This document shows positions 1-10,420 of a stretch of 64,000 nucleotides of DNA, piece by piece (within the stretch, counting starts at the first letter, position 1; the number at the start of each line of letters is the position of its first letter). Origin of the DNA: Lunularia cruciata (taxonomy: Eukaryota; Streptophyta; Marchantiopsida; Lunulariales; Lunulariaceae); contig OX419756.1 in NCBI GenBank assembly GCA_948567375.1, positions 3,415,001 through 3,479,000 of the forward strand. Direction: 5' to 3'. The notes beneath the pieces were generated by a model, which was not told where the DNA came from, did no database searches, and was given only the letters and a program-made list of their open reading frames with translations. Both the position numbers and the translations under genes were made by a program.

Positions 1-330
1 CTCTGATCCTACTGGCACTCCAAGAACACAAAGTTCATCTGTGGATGTGATACAACCCTCCGGAAGCTCAAGGTGGGGAGTGATACCTAAAGGGGACCAT
101 GCCCTACACTTTGACACTTTGACTCTCAAGACTACTAGATGTAGCTCGAGAGTAAAGTAGTCAAGGGCTTGCCTAATCTGATCTACAAGGCCTACGATGT
201 GTGTATCATCTGCCAAGGAGGGAAATACACAACCTGACATGGCTAAAGTAGTAGATAGGAAAGCTCTAAAATGAACCATGGCAAATAAAGGCCCACCCCA
301 AAGGATCTCTCTAACGTGTACTAATAGATG
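1..330 (-). mobile_element. R2-like retrotransposon fragment (RT palm region)
   Basis: The reverse complement aligns by eye with the RT region of the full-length element at 48492-52237 (its positions about 50380-50680). It covers motif B (GDPLG) and motif C (ADDT) and runs into the following helper region. It is cut by the window edge and ends near 330 in AT-rich sequence. Its motif-B G-rich run has the same length as in the full copy, so it carries the same apparent +1 shift. Many substitutions make it an old, dead fragment. Confidence 0.8.
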
Positions 331-700
331 ACTCCCAAACGATGACTCTCTCCTGTGAATCACCATGCTAGTAGTAAAGGAAAGTAAAAAAACCATAAAA
401 AGATTAAAAAAAAAAGAGATTTGCCAAAAATCCACCAATCTCCCTAAATTCTCTAAAGATAAATACATATGAGATATTATTAAAAAAGATTCTCAATATC
501 CACCTAGAGGATGACCCACTCCGGATGGATATTTAAGAATACTCTAATATTTAGAGATATAACCTCGCATCTTCGAAATGTGACTAATCCAAATTAATGT
601 GAACTAAGGTACTATCGTAGGTGAAAACTCGCTTCTTCGATATGTAACTAATCCAAATTAATGTGAACTAAGGTACTATCGGAAGTGAAAACAATAATCA
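331..700. repeat. AT-rich spacer with a 64-bp tandem duplication
   Basis: No gene is seen. A unit of 64 bp starting CTCGCATCTTCG at 564 is repeated once from 628 (CTCGCTTCTTCG) to about 691 with few differences. The rest is A-rich low-complexity sequence. Confidence 0.6.
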
Positions 701-1074
701 TGGTTATTTAAATACGGACTGATCGGGAACAAGTCGGCGACCGTCGGGCCCCACGAGTCGCGACGTCGTGTGGTGGCGCGCCAAAAGGTTCCGAAGGATA
801 CTCCTTTGGCTTTTCGACCCTCTCCCTGTAGTCGAGTACTACGCACCTCTCCTCTCGCCCTATGGACCCTTTTCCGTGAAGGCAAAGAGTTTGCCGAAAT
901 GGCTTATTCCCGCGCACGAGTGCTAAAGGGAGATGTGCTAAGCACTTTGTGTGTCTGAAGGACGCTTAACTTATCTGGTCGAGCTACTACGTGCCTATCG
1001 GGTCTCGCATCCCTCGGACCTGCCCGGGGGACGCGTCTATCTCGAACGAATAGAGGATTTGTTTTTACGTCTCG

Positions 1075-1122
1075 GAGAGCCGTATGCGGGGAGATTTTGC
1101 ACGTACGTACGGTTCGGAGGGA
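1075..1122 (+). ncRNA. Group II intron domain V-like hairpin
   Basis: The arms GAGCCGTATG and CGTACGGTTC with a GC-rich stem and small loop match the usual domain V of plant mitochondrial group II introns. The 3' arm has an extra ACGT (ACGTACGTACGG instead of ACGTACGG), a 4-base insertion that should disturb the bulge. It is therefore probably a dead copy. Confidence 0.7.
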
Positions 1123-1227
1123 GGCCACCCAAGCATAAAAGATATACTTTTCCCTTACGCACCCTTTCCCTCTGGTCTTCGCAGTAGTGCTTCCCCGAAA
1201 GTGCGGAAGCACTTTCGGACCCATAGG

Positions 1228-1280
1228 GAGGCTTGATGGGGTTTTCCCATCCTTCATTTTTCCTACACGGTCGCCTTTTT
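1228..1280 (+). mobile_element. Short 3'-end copy of the R2-like element
   Basis: The stretch from GGCTTGATGGGG to CGGTCGCC matches the 3' tail of the element at 48492-52237 (its end about 52180-52230). Only about 50 bases of the 3' end are present, inserted in mitochondrial-type DNA. I could not define a clear target duplication. Confidence 0.65.
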
Positions 1281-1545
1281 CCCTTTCAAACAGGAGACTT
1301 CTTTACGAAAGAAGCGCCGAAGGCCAGATATGTTTTGACAATTTCCGTGCACGAAATCTAGTAGGAGAGGGTCGAGTGCCCGAAGGGCTGTAGAGTTCGG
1401 GTCGCGTGTCCTTTGGCCCGGAAACTTCAAAGGTTATATTCGTAGTGTTCGACAAAAGGGAAAAAATCTCTGCTATTGGACGGGTGGCCAACCCCCTACA
1501 AATTGAATTAATGTTTGGTCAATTTGAACTTTTTGGTATTTTCTA

Positions 1546-1760
1546 CCAATTGAGTTTAAGTTACTTGCTGTCAATGTGAACCTTTTGGTATTTTCTGTTT
1601 ATTTGGATGATGCGAGGTCAATTATTTGCTTTATTGTTTTAACTGTGGCTGCTGCGGAATCCGCTATGGGTTGGCCATTCTGGCTATTACTTTTTGAATT
1701 CGCGGTACTATTGAAAGAAGAAGAGAGACTACTATTCGCGGTACTATCGCAGTGGAGTTT
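1546..1760 (+). pseudogene. nad4L: Mitochondrial nad4L fragment (NUMT)
   Basis: The + frame reads PIEFKLLAVN, LLVFS, YLDD and LTVAAAESA, then RGTIAVEF near the end. This is the conserved core of NADH dehydrogenase subunit 4L of mitochondrial complex I. The N-terminal part before PIE is missing. Near the 3' end a stretch around TTCGCGGTACTA is duplicated (about 1700 and 1735), which breaks the frame between the ESA region and RGTIAVEF. It is a dead nuclear copy of a mitochondrial gene. Confidence 0.85.
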
Positions 1761-1860
1761 AGGGCGACCGTTCGTGTCGCTTACAGTCATTGTTTGGCCA
1801 TACGGAGACGAATTGTTATTTTGTGCTCACCATGTAGCAAACGACGCATAGAGCTTACCT

Positions 1861-1945
1861 AAACTGGAGGCAACACCGGTGAAGTCCACTCCAGTCATCT
1901 GGACGTAGGTGGACGGCAGAGAGCTCGTAGTACTCGCTTATCCGA
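1861..1945 (+). other. Remainder of mitochondrial-type insertion
   Basis: A GC-richer stretch follows nad4L and stops abruptly at the AT-rich repeat A. No gene was recognised. Confidence 0.4.
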
Positions 1946-3780
1946 AAGGTAAAAAATTATAAAAAATTGTATGAGAAATATTAATATAAAAAGAGGAAAA
2001 CACAAGAAAAAATAAAACACTCTTTATAATCAAATCACCAAAATTCAAATTTATTGAAATATTAAAATGATTGTAAAATAAAAATTTATTTTTTAAAATA
2101 GAAAATTAAAAAATATTATATTATTAAAAATATTCTCAAACATAAAAAGATGACTATTTAGATAATACCTTTGCTTTAGAGAATGTGCAGAAGAAATTAT
2201 TATAAACTTAAAGAGAAAACTGAAAATTCAATTTTAAATATCATGAATTAAAAAGAAAAAAGAAAAATCTAATCAGAGTAAAACCACTTGGAGAGAGTTT
2301 ATGGAACAAACTACAGGAATAAAGACATAACGAGTGGAAGGGAGAATAATAAAAATTTATAACTTTAGATGTAGAAAAGGACAGGTTACTCTAAGAATAT
2401 ATAAAATAACAGAGAAAAAAATGCATACAAGAACTAACCAAAAAAACTATTTTGATTAGTTTGAATGTAATAAAATATATGTTTACCTTGGAAATAAAAT
2501 AATTACAATATATGAAAGACAACTATTTGATACATTCAGATATTAGGTAAATATTGCATCTATTCTAGAAATAGACAAAAATAAAAATATAACAAAATAA
2601 GTAGAAGGAAGTTAAGCAAAATCTGCAGTGTAAACTTTGCTATTAGTAGATCAAGAAATGAAAGCTATTTCTTAAGTATATTATTAATTACAAGTACTTA
2701 TGAGAAAATACATTTTGGGTCAATTATTAGATCTATATTATTGAGAGTCTATTAAGCTAAAACATTATAGTAGTTATATCTTATTGTTAATTTCTTGCAT
2801 TAGATATTGCAATTGGATACACTAATGCTTTTTTTTTACAACTACCATAAGTCTACTTGAAGGTGAACTTCATCTCTAACTTTCATTTTGTGGACTGAAG
2901 ACCTTCCTCTACCATATACAAGGTGCTTCTACTTTGTAAATGAAAGACCTTCCTTGCACTTTCTACTAAGATAAAGGCAATTTGCCCAATTTAAGGTGAT
3001 TTTGAGGCATTGGATTTCTATTAATACCTTAATCAATTCACTATAATGGATGATTCTACTTTGTAGATAGAAGACCTTCATCCACTTTTCTACTAAGACA
3101 AAGGAAATTTGCACACTCAAGGTGATTTTGACTCATTGGAAATTAATACATCAATCAATTAAATCCTTTCTTATTTGAATTATTAATGTTTTATGAGGCA
3201 TTGGATTTCAATTGATTCTTTAATCAGTTCATGCTTTATTTATGGCAGGTTTTAATTTTTTTCCTTAACCCAATCTTATGATGGTAAATTTGACCATAGT
3301 TATATAGTAACTTCAATTAATGCCTTAAGTATGGTGTGTTTCAATTAATCAATTCTTGCTTTCATATTGCAAGTTTTAATTGTTTTTTTCTTGATCCAAT
3401 CTTATGATGGTAACTTTGACTATAATTATAGTAATTGAACATGACATTTTAGATATGTTCATGGTAGATTTTTTGTATCTTAGTAGAAAATTGGACAAAT
3501 TTCCTTTAGTAGAGAAGTGTACGAAGGTCGTCCATTTACAAAACAGAAACAAGAAGTTAGACCATTGAGAGTAATAACATTATTGAGAACATATTCATCT
3601 CAAGGTTGCATGCCAGAATCAGATCCATTAGCAGCTAGGCACTAACCTATCTGAAGGGCATTGGAAGGGGTACAACAATACTGCCTAAAATTTGTCTCAA
3701 ATTTTAAACTGGGTATTTTTTTCTTATGAAAGAAATATCAAGCTTGCAATTTCCGAGCTCTGAATATAGAATTAGGTATT
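1946..3780 (+). repeat. Repeat A, copy 1
   Basis: Very AT-rich interspersed repeat, also present at 31780-32395 plus 45267-46288 (one copy split by a gypsy element), 54770-57345 and 61795-63655. Near 2925-3125 a motif of about 60 bp (CTTCTACTTTGTAGAT to GGAAATTTG) occurs twice in direct orientation. It recurs inverted near 3475-3560 (CAAATTTCCT to TTTACAAAA). No long open frame is conserved between copies. The class of element is unknown: the inverted motifs suggest a non-autonomous DNA element, but terminal repeats are not defined. Confidence 0.7.
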
Positions 3781-4560
3781 CTCCTCTTAAGCAAGAAACA
3801 TCTAACTCACGATTCTTGAGCTCTGTAGAGGCTGTCCACATACTTTTGTTACTTAATGAAGTTTCTAACATTCACTAGATTTCCATGTCTCAACAATGTC
3901 TACATTATTATGGACATTAGAACACTCCAATATCCACATTGTTGGAATGCCAGAATACGAAGATTGCAAGATCACCAAATGAAAAGCAAGTACCAAGTAG
4001 CTTTTTCATTTTCAAGTCAATAATAAGGAAGTTATCCACATGAACTGGATCCAACACACTCAAAAAGTCATACTATTTGCTAAGAGCTAAAGTAAGAAGA
4101 ATTAGATTCTCTTGAAATTTTACATCTTAAGTAGCTTCCATAGCCAGTCCCAAAAGATAAATCCTAAAGGAAAAAGAAAGCACCCACTCAAGAGTATAGG
4201 AGAGAAATAGAGCATAGTGCCCAATGAAATCCAAGGGAGGCTACAAAGCAACAAGTACAATATTATTGGACAAGATAAGGTCCTCTACAAGAATATATGG
4301 TAAGTGAGAGAGAAAGCCTTGGACATGATGTGTACTTCTCCCACACTTTCTCATCTATGAAGACCCCAATTCTTGTATTTCACAAGAACTTGACATGATC
4401 AATCAACAACAAACTATACCAGTGTTGCGGTGAAAATCTGGAAAAGTTGACCATTTGTCCACCATTCCTCCATCCTTTACAAGAGCAGGGATTGCCGCCC
4501 AAAACACCATCAAAGTTGTGAGTCTTATCTATCACACTTGTAATTACATGCCACCTATCT
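3781..4560. other. Unassigned spacer
   Basis: I see no convincing gene, RNA or repeat here. Short open frames such as the minus-strand one at 4380-4604 lack recognisable motifs. Confidence 0.4.
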
Positions 4561-4564
4561 ATCA

Positions 4565-5020
4565 TATAGGCGGCAAGCAAAGCGGGAGCAGGCAAGGTCT
4601 CCAAGTATAGGAGGATGCAACAAGGTCACATCTTTGTTCCTCTAGTCCTAAAGTTATTTTGGGTGATGGATGTGGCATTTGATACCTTTGTCAAGGAGTG
4701 CAAGGGGGCATATCATTCAAGACATTAGGAGGTATCACTATCACTCTCATGTGTCACCACATATTTTAGGCAGTGTGTGTACATTGCTCTACAAAGAGAA
4801 TTGGTTGGTGCAATCCATAGGAGAGTAAAAAGACAAGGTGATGCTTCTTCAGATGTTCCAACTGTTCGTAGACCATATGACTTGCACAACTTAGATATCT
4901 TAGGTGCTGTAAGGCAGGTTCCTCCTATGGATACTAATGGGGCTTAGCCCTATTTTACTTCCTTTGTCTTTTCTTTGGATGGCTTGATGTGATCTTCCCA
5001 TCTTTCTTGCTTTCACTCGG
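4565..5020 (+). mobile_element. R2-like element, 5'-truncated 3' end
   Basis: This matches the last 450 bases of the element at 48492-52237: the endonuclease C-terminus, the stop next to GGGGCTTAGCCC and the 3' tail with GGCTTGATG and TTCCCATC. Frames are broken by several indels. 5' truncation is the usual result of incomplete target-primed reverse transcription. Confidence 0.8.
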
Positions 5021-5039
5021 GTCCATTTTTCTCACATCT

Positions 5040-5410
5040 ATCACATGTATAATTTAGACTAGGCTTCTAGAATAGACTGTGTACACACCTACATAGCAAT
5101 AGCAATAGTGTCCAGCTGGCTGCCCACACTTTCCCTTATCATCAAATATTCCTATTCAACATAGTTAGAGCTTCAACAACATCATATTCTCTTCTTGCAA
5201 CAAGATGTTAGTCCTTGTTATTTGTCTTCCAAAGTGGCCTATCAAAGATTCCTTTCCAACATAGTTAGAGGTACGGTAAGGGAACACCATATTTTCTTCT
5301 TGCAACTAAATCTCTAGTCCTTGACATTTGTCTTCCAAAGTGGCCTTGTATTGATGGGTCAATACCTACCTATGATGGATGATGTCAATCATGAAAAACA
5401 CAAACTATCT
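5040..5410. repeat. Repeat B, copy 1
   Basis: This nearly matches 63660-64000, with shared landmarks CACATGTATAATTTAGACTA, AGCAATAGTGTCCAGCT and GTGGCCTTGTATTGATGGGT. It directly follows an R2-like 3' end. A minus-strand frame exists in the second copy but carries no motif I recognise. Confidence 0.65.
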
Positions 5411-5479
5411 ATGCTTGGAAAAAGGAAATTTATGAAACAATCATGAAATTTATGGATTATCATCTAAATTTTGTCAAAA

Positions 5480-7388
5480 GCTCCAAAAAGGCGACCACAT
5501 AGAACACAAGAAGGATGGGAAGACCCCATCAAGCCACAAAAGGGAGAGAAAAAAGAGGTAGAATGGGGCTTGTCCCTAATAGTATCAATATGAGAAATCT
5601 GCCCTACCACACCTAAGACATTCAAACGATGCAAGTCATAAGGTCTACAAACAATTGGAGCATCCAAAGAAACATCACCTAGAGTGATTGCTTTCCTATG
5701 GATTGCACTAGTCAATGTTCTCTATAGAGCAATGGACACATGCTGTCTAAAGTATGCTACAAAGTATGAGAGTGAGAGTGGTATTCCTTGGCATCTAATA
5801 TGATAAGACTCATGCACTCCTTGACAAATGTGTCGAATGCCATGTCCATTGCTCCAATATAGATTCAAGGCTAGAGGAACAAGAGGTGACTTTGTTGTAT
5901 ACCTCTATACTTGGAGGCTCTGCATGATGCTACTTTGCTCACCGCCCATCTAAGAGGATGAGTAATTACTCCCTCCAAAATTGCATCAGCGTAGGGACTA
6001 TAACCACAACATCTGCCCCTATCACCTGATCATCTTGGACCAAGTATAATTCTACTTTGACATATGTTGTTTGCAAAGAATATGAATACTCCCTTCAAGC
6101 AAGGTATCCACTCTCTTGTGCCATAACAAACACTATATTGCATCATGGGTAGCTATCCTCTATCTTCCATAAGGAGACCATGCCATATGGATTGTTTCTA
6201 GATCTAGTGTAGAACCACACTCACAAGTGAGTAACAAAGATGCATACAAGTGGACCAAACTTAGGTGGTGTAACAATATGGAGTTTATAGAAAAGTTAGT
6301 TGATACTAAGGAAGTAGCAAATAGGCCAAATTAGCCAAGAGTATGAGAATATTCTAGAAGCATCTCAAAAGCTATTTGGTACCTTCCAAGTATTGGATAA
6401 TGTGCATGCCAAGTGGTGACTTCTAGGAGGAAGCTTTTTGGCTAGCTTAGCTTGCACACCAAGGAGGTAGCTTCTAGAGGAAGCTTCTTGGGAAGCTTCT
6501 AACTAGCTTAGCTTGCATGCCAAGTAGCTGGCTTCTAGAAGGAAGCTTCTTGAGAAGCTTTCTGATTAGCTTAGCTTGCATTCCAAGAAGGCGGCTTTTA
6601 GGAAACTTCTTGAGAAGATTCTCTAGAGCCTTGTATACTCCTTTTAAATACCAAAGCCCAAGCAAATGCTAGGCATTTGGAGTTTCTTGCATTCAAGTGT
6701 CCCAATGTGATTTCTCACTTTGGTGTTCCATTCTCCTATTTCTCTCCTCCGTCTTCTACATGTGGAACCTCATCAATGTGGAGAAAGTGCCTGGTGTGAA
6801 TTAGAATGCCCTAATGCATAGTCAAGCTCCGATCCAAAAGCTTGCACTCTTGCCGGAGAAAGAGCAAAGACGTGCTCTAGTGGCCCAAGGAATGGATGAG
6901 TCAACTAAGAGAGAATGTATCATATGATGACACTATTGCTCCATCAAGGAAGATTGCAAACCTCTAGTCCAATCTGATGGAAGTGAATCAAAGGATGGAA
7001 GGTCCTCCAATGCTTGCGGAGATACACCATCTTGATACACCATCTCTTGTTTGCCGTAATAACACTTGGAGTAAAAGGATCCCTCCTCCATCTTGATCAC
7101 ATAGTCCCCAAACCAAGCCTATCAACAACCACAAAATGGGAGGAAAGCAGGGGTGTTGAGAAAGCCCAACTACCCAAAAATGCTATAGGTGCCATCTCTT
7201 CCATAGATAATAGGCCTACTCCTCTGCACAACATTGGTAGGGATGTCTATCTACATGCCAAATCTCTCGTCACACACTCAAATATCCATGGTCCAATGAT
7301 ATCACCATATACTTCCATAATCCTTCTATCAAAAGTTCTTAGACATGATAGGAAAGTCAAGGAAAGGAGAACCGTGTAGAGAAAGTAA
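5480..7388 (-). mobile_element. R2-like element fragment, split by a solo LTR
   Basis: Read on the minus strand it matches the full element from about 50840 (FDRRIM region) through the endonuclease and 3' tail. The Cys-rich CECG site lies near 6220 and the tail GGTCGCC near 5490. It is interrupted at 6269-6760 by an LTR; the two halves join up in the alignment to the full copy. Several frameshifts and stops make it inactive. Confidence 0.85.
6269..6760 (+). mobile_element. Solo LTR, gypsy family L
   Basis: It starts TGTAACAATATGG and ends TCTTCTACA (TG...CA, 492 bp). It is the same family as LTRs at 7389-7872, 15607-16034 and 18263-18615. It is flanked by GGTGG (6264-6268) and TGTGG (6761-6765), an imperfect 5-bp target duplication, and it interrupts the R2-like fragment around it. 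It contains several copies of a short palindromic AGCTTCTTGAGAAGCTT-like motif. Confidence 0.85.
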
Positions 7389-7872
7389 TGTAAAAGACCA
7401 AGGAGAGAAAAAAAGAACGGAAGATTGGAGAGAAAGATCACATTGGGATTCTTGAATGAGGGAAATTCCAAATGTGTAACATGAGCTTAGGCTTTGGTAT
7501 TTATAGGAAAATAAACAAGGCTCTTGAAAAGCTTCTCAAGAAGTTTCCTAAAAGCCGTCTGCTTCAAGTGCAAGCCAAGGTAACTGGGAAGCTTCCCAAG
7601 AAGCTTCCTTCTATAAGCCACTTACTCGGCATGCAAGCTAAGCTAGCCAAGAATCTTCCTAAGAAGTTTCCTTCAAGAAGCCATCTACTTGGCATGCAAG
7701 CTAAGCTAGCCAAAAATATTCCCTAGAAGCTTTATCCTTGGCATGCACATTATCCAACACTTGGAAGGTGCCAAGTAGCTTCCAAATGATTCTAGAATAT
7801 ACTTAGCTAATTTGGTCTATTTGCTACTTTGTTAGTCTAGACTAACTCATTTTTAAGCTCCATATTATTACA
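7389..7872 (-). mobile_element. 3' LTR of a minus-strand family L gypsy element
   Basis: On the minus strand it starts TGTAATAATATGG at 7872 and ends CTTTTACA at 7389. The purine-rich stretch AGTGGGAGA sits just upstream of the LTR start, as expected for a polypurine tract. Upstream of that lies the integrase C-terminus/chromodomain coding region at 7873-8319. It is inverted relative to the solo LTR at 6269-6760. Confidence 0.8.
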
Positions 7873-8319
7873 TATTCTCCCACTGCTAATTGGTGATGTT
7901 CTTGTCACCATGGAAGCTTCAAACTCTTGGATAGTTGTTTGTGCATTTTGGAGATGAGAAAGAGGTTCCCTAGTAGCATCATGAAGAAGATACTTTTTCC
8001 AAAGGACCTTATACTCTATATGTTATTGGCAGCTGTGCTGAACATGGTGACATGCAAGGATATGATTAACTTCATACTCCTCATGATCATTGATAAGGAC
8101 ATGAGGAGGAGGAGGTTGGACACTAGAAGAAAACGAAGATGGATTAGGAACAAAGGGTTTCAACTTAGGAATGTGAAAGAAAATGTAGATGCACACATGA
8201 AAAGGCAAGATAAGTCAAAAAGCAATAGGAGAAATGTTTTGGGTGACCTCAGATGGTCCTATCCAATTAGGAACAAGTTTATAGATTTGCGTATCAAGTA
8301 GAAGGGGTAGGTTACTAGA
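7873..8319 (-). pseudogene. Gypsy integrase C-terminus with chromodomain (relic)
   Basis: The minus-strand frame at 8023-8208 contains KLKPFVPNP, then PPPPHVLINDHEEYEVNHIL. This matches the end of chromovirus integrases (FHVS-LKP motif) followed by the start of a chromodomain (EYEVE-IL). It lies directly before the 3' LTR. A related copy is at 61229-61790. The upstream part of the element is cut off by LTR family C at 8320. Confidence 0.75.
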
Positions 8320-9060
8320 TATAATATCAATAGCTAGACATATGATCTAGATGTGAAATTTGGTTTGGTAATATCTTGAACGATGTTACACATGATGGAA
8401 AAAATAGATCAAATAGAGGTATCACCAAAAGAGTACTTCTACTAATAGGGTAGAAATCAAAATAGACTTGAAAACCTTAAAACCAATAGCTAAACATATG
8501 ATCTAGAGGTGAGAATTGGTTTGGTAACATCTAAAAGGATGTTACAAATGATGGACTAAATAGATCAGAAAGAGATATCACCAAAAGGGGACTTTTAATA
8601 ATAGAGTAGAAATCTAAATATGCTTGAAAACTTTGAAAGCAATTTCAGAGACTTAAACAGATGAATTAGACCTCAAAAATGTACAATTTCTCCCTTGAGA
8701 CAAAAAATGAGGCTTTCACTCCCTCCTTGTTTGTCTCATCAAGAGATTTCCAACGGTACCTCACCCATGCAATTCTGAGATTCCTACAAGAAGATTCCCT
8801 AAAGATTCCCTTTGGTCAACATTGGTTTGACCAGCCAAATAGGATCAGGTCCGACATGTCACCCATGCATGCATCCAATCTGAGGGTGAAGATCAATGAC
8901 ATGTCACCAATCCATGTATCTAATCCAAGGGTTTTACTTCCGTTGGGTGTCTTTGCTTTGCTATATAATAAAGCCAAGGTGCTCATTTGGGGCCTTGGAG
9001 TTTGAGTGTGAAACTTGTGTTTTTTCTTTTGTGTTTCTCTACTATCCTCTGAAAATTACA
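8320..9060 (+). mobile_element. LTR of gypsy family C (probably 5' LTR)
   Basis: It is similar to the complete solo LTR at 43858-44604 and to 53930-54360 and 60645-61228. The start is degraded (TATAATATC for TGTAATACC); the end is GAAAATTACA. Within it a 156-bp unit is present twice in tandem (starts 8331 and 8487, landmark ATATGATCTAGA). It has inserted into the family L integrase region. A TATA-like TGCTATATAATAAAG near 8957 may be the element promoter. Confidence 0.7.
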
Positions 9061-9930
9061 ATCATATTAGAGCAAGTGTTTCAATCCAAGAGAGTGGATC
9101 ATCTCTCTTAGAAGAACATGTGCTATTGCGATTGAGTAATTTTGGCAAGAAAACTCAGATAAAATTGATAGGATAGGAGTGTTTCAAAGAGAGGATGAGA
9201 TGAGGCTCTTGGAGGACAATTTCTTGCATCCCATTTTCTATTTTTGAATCCGTTTCATATGAAGGTCATGTACATTCAGCGAGAGCAAGTGAGAGTATAC
9301 CTCATTTACTATTTTGGAGTAGAGTTCATGGACATAGTGATGAATTCACCAAACCCGGTGATTCTACCTATAGTAATTTATGATAAAGAGTGGGATTTGA
9401 CAATCTACATTCTTTTTGTTTGATTTGAATGTCCCAAATCCTCTCCCTTTCGACACTCAAGTAGAAATTTTTTACGTAGTTAGACCAAATGTGATATTTA
9501 GAGATTTCATGGTAAGGAATTTTGGTGAGGAATATTATCAACATGTGATAGCTTCTAAGGTCCCAATGGTAGTCCCAATAGTTCATGCGCCCTCTCAAGT
9601 GATCATATTAACTCTCTATTGAAGTAGACAGCAGTGATTGAGTGTTTTAGGAACCATGGATCTGTAGTTGCAAGAGTTGATGCAAGGAATGCAAGGGATA
9701 TTGAATGAGTTTTGAGAGTTTAAGATGACCGCGGAGGCATTACAAAGTCAAGTGTGGACCTTCAAGAATGATCAGGCAATGCAAGAAGGAGAACCATCTC
9801 AAAACCTAGTACCTATGATTGAAGTACTTGGAGAGGCACCCATGCCTACGAACCCGATCAACAATGAAGCCACATTGCTATTACGGATGAAGAAGACCTG
9901 CAACATCAAGCCTTACAAGGGGTAGCGTAC
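9061..9930 (+). other. Leader and unrecognised reading frames of a retrotransposon
   Basis: This follows the family C LTR and precedes a gag-like region. The frame at 9416-9622 has a protein-like composition (FDTQVEIFYVV, FGEEYYQHVI) but I do not recognise the family. Stops occur nearby. Confidence 0.35.
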
Positions 9931-9934
9931 AATG

Positions 9935-10420
9935 GGAGTAGTGGAGAATTGGATCTTGAGAATGAATCAACGTTTCTGATTGTTCTCAACAAAGATCACC
10001 AAACATGCCACAAGGGTGTTTGCATGTAGGTACTTGACTGATGAAGCCCTCACATGATACAATTCTTAGGAACAATTAATGTCTACAAAGAGAAGAGAGG
10101 TCATGTGGATAGCAATGCAAGAAAGATTGCTAAAGAATTTCCAGTCGGTGGATTTTGTGCAGATAGCCCAAATTTGACTATGGAGATTGAAACAAAAGAA
10201 TAACATATAAGAGTATGTGGAGGCATTTCTAGATCTACAAGTCTTAATAATCAACATGAGTCGAACAGAGGCTCTAGACAATTTCAAATGAGGGTTGAAG
10301 GAGCAGATTCACCAAGAAGTCATGGTACAAAATCCTTGCACGGTCTTTGAATCCATTGCTTGTGCATAGAGAATAGCAAGGGCACTTGGTGGAGGTGAAG
10401 GATGATGTTGACTCTTCATG
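9935..10420 (+). pseudogene. Retrotransposon gag (capsid) relic
   Basis: Read across stops, the + strand encodes a typical plant retrotransposon capsid region. Recognisable stretches are a W-I-R-M-N-Q-R-F start, FACRYLTDEA, a MQERLLKNFQ segment, IREYVEAF-like spacing and GLKEQIHQEVM. Stop codons interrupt it several times (for example TGA/TAG in place of Trp or Arg codons). No zinc knuckle is visible downstream. Confidence 0.65.

Larger units (their letters stand above)
701..1500 (+). other. Organelle-derived DNA with group II intron remains
   Basis: This GC-richer block is unlike the AT-rich flanks. It contains a group II intron domain V-like hairpin (1075-1122), a short perfect hairpin around 1183-1217, and leads into a nad4L fragment at 1546. 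The base composition and domain V are typical of plant mitochondrial DNA. I could not assign the exon that should follow the intron. No open frame here looks like a nuclear gene. Confidence 0.6.

Noticed and set aside
770-958. Short plus-strand frame in GC-rich DNA
   Set aside because: It is one of several overlapping open frames on both strands in organelle-derived sequence, with no motif.
951-1187. 78-codon open frame in organelle-like DNA
   Set aside because: It overlaps group II intron domain V, so it is intron sequence rather than a gene.
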